Shown here: positions 6,266 through 8,771 of the stretch, piece after piece | How positions within the stretch are numbered: position 1 is the stretch's first letter | Layout of the letters: each line of letters starts with the position of its first letter | Origin: Burkholderiales bacterium | Lineage (GTDB): Bacteria > Pseudomonadota > Gammaproteobacteria > Burkholderiales > Ga0077523 | NCBI GenBank assembly: GCA_025459035.1 | Contig: JALORJ010000116.1 | Coordinates: forward strand, 1 to 8,771 | Length of the DNA: 8,771 nt | Reading direction: 5' to 3' | Notes under the pieces: generated by a model | Databases searched by the model: none | What the model was told of the DNA's origin: nothing | Seen by the model: only the letters and a program-made list of their open reading frames with translations | Made by a program: the position numbers and the translations under genes

Positions 6266-6268
6266 ACC
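6248..6268. promoter_or_regulatory. LysR-type operator palindrome
   Basis: GGTATCG, seven spacer bases, CGATACC: perfect 7-base arms. Inside it T6252 and A6264 give the T-N11-A pattern of LysR-family sites with extended ATCG/CGAT arms. It overlaps the candidate -10 of lysR and ends four bases before its ATG, which suggests negative autoregulation, while it lies 82-102 bases upstream of the pxpA ATG, suited to activation. The palindrome is seen directly; the binding protein is inferred from the adjacent gene. Confidence 0.65.
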
Positions 6269-6271
6269 CCG

Positions 6272-7198
6272 ATGTCGCTGACGATCCGCCAGATCAAGTA
6301 CTTCGTGGCCACGGCCGAGCTGGGGCAGGTGTCCCAGGCCGCCCATCACCTGAACATCTCGCAGTCGGCGGTCACGACGGCCATCCAGGACCTCGAGGCC
6401 ACGCTGGGCACCGCGCTGTTCCAGCGCACGCCGACCGGCATGGACCTGACCGAGAGCGGACGCCGCTTCCTGAACCACGCGTACACGGTGCTTGCCGCCG
6501 TCGACGACGCGCTGCGGGTGGCGCCCGCGCCCGACGAGATCGACGGCGACCTGTCGGTCGCGGCCACCTACACCGTGATCGGCTACTTCCTGCCGCATCA
6601 CCTGCAGCGGTTCGCGCAGCTGCATCCGCAGATCCGGGTGCGGTTGCACGAAGTGACGCGCGAGCAGGTGGAGGAGGGGCTGATCGACCAGCGCCACGAC
6701 CTGGGCGTGGTGCTGACCTCGAACGTGAAGAACTCGGAACTCGCGAGCGAGACCCTGATGGCCTCGGCACGCCGGCTGTGGGTGCCGGCGCGCCATCCGC
6801 TGCTGCAGCAGGCGGACGTGCGCCTGGCCGATGTCGCACGCGAGCCGTACATCATGCTCACCGTCGACGAGGCCGCGCAGACCACGCTGCGCTACTGGAG
6901 CCGCACGCCGTACCTCCCGGACGTGCGGCTGCGCACGGCGTCGGTCGAGGCGGTGCGCAGCATGGTGGCCAACGGGCTCGGGGTCGCGATCCTGTCCGAC
7001 CTCGTCTACCGGCCGTGGTCACTCGAGGGCAAGCGCATCGAGACCGTCATGCTGAAGGACGTCGTGCCGTCGATGGACGTGGGCCTCGCGTGGAAGAAGC
7101 ACCGGCCGCTGTCGGCGCCGATGGCCGCCTTCCGCGAGTACTTCCGGCAGGTGTACGCCGATGCGGCGTTCACCGGCGCACGCTCGCGCGCGGCCTGA
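6272..7198 (+). CDS. LysR-family transcriptional regulator
   Basis: A 308-residue DNA-binding regulator of standard LysR length. The N-terminal winged helix-turn-helix spans about residues 3-62: TIRQIKYFVATAELGQVSQA (4-23), then AAHHLNISQSAVTTAIQDLE (23-42), LGTALFQR and LTESGRRFL (59-67). An inducer-binding domain follows from about 92 (DLSVAATYTVIGYFLP) to about 295, with the late block SMVANGLGVAILSD (230-243). It is transcribed away from the pxp-type operon and shares its control region, so it most likely controls that operon in response to the imported substrate or a product. No Shine-Dalgarno precedes the ATG (ACGATACCCCG-ATG). Its 3' end meets the second operon tail-to-tail, 36 bases apart. 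Specific inducer unknown. Confidence 0.93.
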   Translation: MSLTIRQIKYFVATAELGQVSQAAHHLNISQSAVTTAIQDLEATLGTALFQRTPTGMDLTESGRRFLNHAYTVLAAVDDALRVAPAPDEIDGDLSVAATYTVIGYFLPHHLQRFAQLHPQIRVRLHEVTREQVEEGLIDQRHDLGVVLTSNVKNSELASETLMASARRLWVPARHPLLQQADVRLADVAREPYIMLTVDEAAQTTLRYWSRTPYLPDVRLRTASVEAVRSMVANGLGVAILSDLVYRPWSLEGKRIETVMLKDVVPSMDVGLAWKKHRPLSAPMAAFREYFRQVYADAAFTGARSRAA

Positions 7199-7209
7199 TC
7201 GCCGCCGCC

Positions 7210-7226
7210 GGAGCGCGCAGCGCTCC
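7210..7226. terminator. Small hairpin between convergent genes
   Basis: GGAGCG, five-base loop, CGCTCC forms a 6-base-pair stem in the 36-base gap between the lysR stop (7198) and the stop of the convergent gene (7235). Its placement suits a bidirectional terminator, but no T tract flanks it on either strand, so factor-dependent termination may be doing the work. Confidence 0.35.
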
Positions 7227-7234
7227 ACGGCCGC

Positions 7235-7939
7235 TCACGCGGCGGACGTCGTCTCGACGTGGTCGTCGCGAACCCGCGCGGCACCGGCCGCCACCAGCGA
7301 CTCGACCAGGGCATCTGCGAACGCGTCTGGCGCGAGCGCCAGCGCGGGCAGCACGCACTCCGCGTAGAACCCGGTCGTCGCGAAGTACGCCGGCAGCGAC
7401 GCGCGCGCGAGCGCGCGCCGGTCGAGCAGCGCGAACGCGAACATCGCGCGCGCCGCCGCCCACGCCATGCGCTGCGGATCGGCCCGCATCGCGGCGATGC
7501 GCTGGATCGCTTCCCAGGTGTGGCTTCCGGCCGCGAAGCGGTCGCCGGCTCGCAGCACGCCGTCGAAGGTGAATCGCTCGGCGCGCTGCCCGGCCCAGTC
7601 GAGCCACAGCGCGCGCGTGTCCCACGCCGCGATCGCGTCGGCCTCGCCCTCGGGCACGTGGATCGTGCAGCCGAACGCGCGCTGCACGGCCGCGTTGCCG
7701 CCGATGTGATCGGCGTGTCCGTGCGTGTTGATCAGGCGCTGCAGCGGGCGGCCGTCGAGCGCCAGCGCGACACGGTTCAGAGTGGTGTCCGCGTGGGTCA
7801 CGTAGCCGGTGTCGATCAGCACCTGGCCCGCCGGCCCGGTCAGCAGCACGTGGTTCGCGTCGAGCCAGTCGCGCTCGATGAAGACGATCGATGGCGGCAG
7901 CGCCACCGCGCCGCCCGGCGCGGCGGGCGCTGCGGTCAT
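7235..7939 (-). CDS. Metallo-beta-lactamase-fold protein with apparent internal deletion
   Basis: A 234-residue MBL-fold protein with a good N-terminal half: VLIDTGYVTHADTT (40-53) and the first metal motif THGHADH (72-78; H73, H75, D77, H78). The fold normally goes on through a third-histidine motif (often HTPGH), a bridging Asp and a last His. None is here. After AGDRFAAGSHTWEAI (131-145) the chain jumps to QRIAAMRADPQRMAWAAARA, which looks like the C-terminal helical region of larger relatives, and the only later His is H227 near the end. The frame is intact, so this may be an in-frame loss of roughly 70-90 residues around base 7505, leaving a hydrolase probably unable to bind two metals. 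Starts by ATGA overlap with the upstream enolase-superfamily gene (7936-7939), so it is coupled to it. Its role is unknown; an inactive remnant is possible. Confidence 0.75.
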   Translation of the reverse strand: MTAAPAAPGGAVALPPSIVFIERDWLDANHVLLTGPAGQVLIDTGYVTHADTTLNRVALALDGRPLQRLINTHGHADHIGGNAAVQRAFGCTIHVPEGEADAIAAWDTRALWLDWAGQRAERFTFDGVLRAGDRFAAGSHTWEAIQRIAAMRADPQRMAWAAARAMFAFALLDRRALARASLPAYFATTGFYAECVLPALALAPDAFADALVESLVAAGAARVRDDHVETTSAA

Positions 7940-8771
7940 GCGAGCTGCAGCGACGCGAGCCCGGCGCGGTCGAAGACGATGCCGTGACCCGGGCGATCGG
8001 GCGCGATCGCGAAGCCGTCCTCGATGCGCAGCGGCTCGGCGATGTAGCGGTCGAGACCGAAGCCGTGCGCCTCGAGGTACGAGCGGTTCGGCGCCGCGGC
8101 GAGCAGGTGCACGGTGACGTCGTGGGCGCCGTGCGACGTGACCGGCAGGTTCGCGGCCTCCGCCACGTGCGCGACCTTCATGAACACCGTGACCCCGCCG
8201 CAGTTGGTGACGTCGGGCTCCGGGAAGGTCACGCCGCCGGCCGCGATCAGCTGCTGGAACTCGTGCAGCGTATGCAGGTTCTCGCCGGTCGCGACCGGCA
8301 GACCGCCCTCGCGCACGATGCGTGCGTGGCCAGCGATGTCGTCCGGGATCGTCGGCTCCTCGAGCCAGCCCGGCTGCGACGGCGCGAACGCGCGCGCCGC
8401 GCGGATCGCCTCGTCCGCGGTCCAGCGCATGTTGGCGTCGACCATCAGCGGAAAGTCGTCGCCGAGATGGCGTCGCATCGCGGCGACACGGGCGACGTCC
8501 TCCGACAGCTTCGGGCGCCCGACCTTCATCTTGATCGCGCGAAAGCCCCTGGCGAGGTTGGCGTCGGTCTGGCGCAGCAGCTCGTCCAGCGGCAGCCACA
8601 GGTCGATGCCGCCCGCGTAGCAGGGCACCTTCGGATCGAAGCCGCCCAGCATCCGCCACAGCGGTTGCGCCGCGCGCCTCGCCTTCAGGTCGTGCAGCGC
8701 CATGTCGGTGGCCGAGATCGCGAGGCTCGCGGCGCCGCCGCGACCGCCGTAGTGCACCGCCCACCACTGTT
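7936..8771 (-). CDS. Enolase superfamily enzyme, mandelate racemase subgroup, N-terminus missing
   Basis: The last 277 residues of a roughly 370-400-residue cytoplasmic enzyme; the start lies beyond the right edge. A GTG at 8755-8757 is in frame but internal, since the preceding codons read QWWA and continue the domain. It shows the (beta/alpha)8 barrel of mandelate racemase-type enzymes, which abstract the alpha-proton of a carboxylate; many dehydrate acid sugars. Counting from the first full codon, the catalytic set is IKMKVG with K80 and K82, Mg ligands D111 (VDAN), E137 (EEPT) and E163 (GEN), the D186-H213 dyad (PDVT, SHGAH) and E233 (YLEAHG). The spacings equal those of Pseudomonas mandelate racemase (K164, K166, D195, E221, E247, D270, H297, E317 as I recall), so the active site is complete. 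Substrate is not predictable. It overlaps the MBL-fold gene by four bases and belongs to a second operon. Confidence 0.92.
   Translation of the reverse strand, partial: QWWAVHYGGRGGAASLAISATDMALHDLKARRAAQPLWRMLGGFDPKVPCYAGGIDLWLPLDELLRQTDANLARGFRAIKMKVGRPKLSEDVARVAAMRRHLGDDFPLMVDANMRWTADEAIRAARAFAPSQPGWLEEPTIPDDIAGHARIVREGGLPVATGENLHTLHEFQQLIAAGGVTFPEPDVTNCGGVTVFMKVAHVAEAANLPVTSHGAHDVTVHLLAAAPNRSYLEAHGFGLDRYIAEPLRIEDGFAIAPDRPGHGIVFDRAGLASLQLA

Larger units (their letters stand above)
6167..6271. promoter_or_regulatory. Divergent control region between the pxp operon and lysR
   Basis: These 105 bases separate two divergent genes and are visibly more AT-rich than the coding DNA around them (AAAAACCGAATTTCAGATA at 6225-6243). 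They contain a GGAG ribosome site for pxpA (CTCC at 6176-6179 on the plus strand), the palindrome at 6248-6268 and a candidate lysR promoter at 6236-6265. For the pxp direction, a weak -10-like AATACG (minus strand, 6202-6197) would put the start of transcription near 6191 and the palindrome centre near -65, the usual spot for a LysR recognition site. That promoter is a guess. Confidence 0.65.

Noticed and set aside
7370..7425. Alternating CGCG-rich tracts (for example GACGCGCGCGCGAGCGCGCG near 7399) as a repeat or Z-DNA-type element
   Set aside because: They lie inside the MBL-fold coding frame and are explained by Ala/Arg codons in high-GC DNA; similar tracts occur at other places in the window.
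8755..8757. GTG as the start of the enolase-superfamily protein
   Set aside because: The frame remains open to the window edge with domain-like sequence (QWWA before it), and the N-terminal capping domain would be missing.

Overview
This is a very GC-rich chromosomal fragment (by eye well over 65% G+C, with G/C-ending codons throughout). It most likely comes from a betaproteobacterium of the Burkholderiales, judging from codon use, from the sugar-type ABC transporter with a TorT-like binding protein, and from a divergent LysR gene guarding a catabolic operon. The taxon is an inference. I see no tRNA, rRNA, CRISPR array, insertion sequence, phage gene or replication origin. Nearly every base is explained by genes; gaps are short (2 to 124 bases).

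Left and centre (1-6166, all minus strand): one long operon read from right to left. In transcription order it holds a LamB/YcsF (PxpA-like) protein, a short free biotin carboxyl carrier protein (BCCP), a biotin carboxylase, an AHS1/PxpB-like subunit, an AHS2/PxpC-like subunit, a TorT-family periplasmic binding protein, and an RbsA/MglA-type ABC ATPase cut by the left edge. The permease would be expected just outside the window. Spacing is tight (57, 2 and 40 bases, then an ATGA overlap) across the five enzyme genes. It is looser (101 and 124 bases, each with a strong hairpin) before the two transporter genes, which suggests transcript processing sets different protein levels.

Position 6167-6271 is the divergent control region. 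It carries a perfect 7-7-7 palindrome of LysR type. The LysR gene (6272-7198, plus strand) starts four bases past that palindrome and lacks a Shine-Dalgarno, so it may be leaderless and autoregulated.

Right (7235-8771, minus strand): the end of a second operon, convergent with lysR. It holds a mandelate racemase-type enolase superfamily enzyme (N-terminus beyond the right edge) joined by an ATGA overlap to a metallo-beta-lactamase-fold protein. The latter appears to have lost an internal stretch with most of its metal site.

Main biological idea: biotin carboxylase + BCCP + AHS1 + AHS2 together make up the full set of parts of urea carboxylase, here as four separate proteins. The AHS1 subunit carries urea-carboxylase-like rather than typical KipI motifs. 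A PxpA-like hydrolase stands where allophanate hydrolase would be. The cluster may therefore N-carboxylate and then hydrolyse an imported amide, lactam or ureide, instead of (or as well as) acting as plain 5-oxoprolinase. The substrate is unknown.
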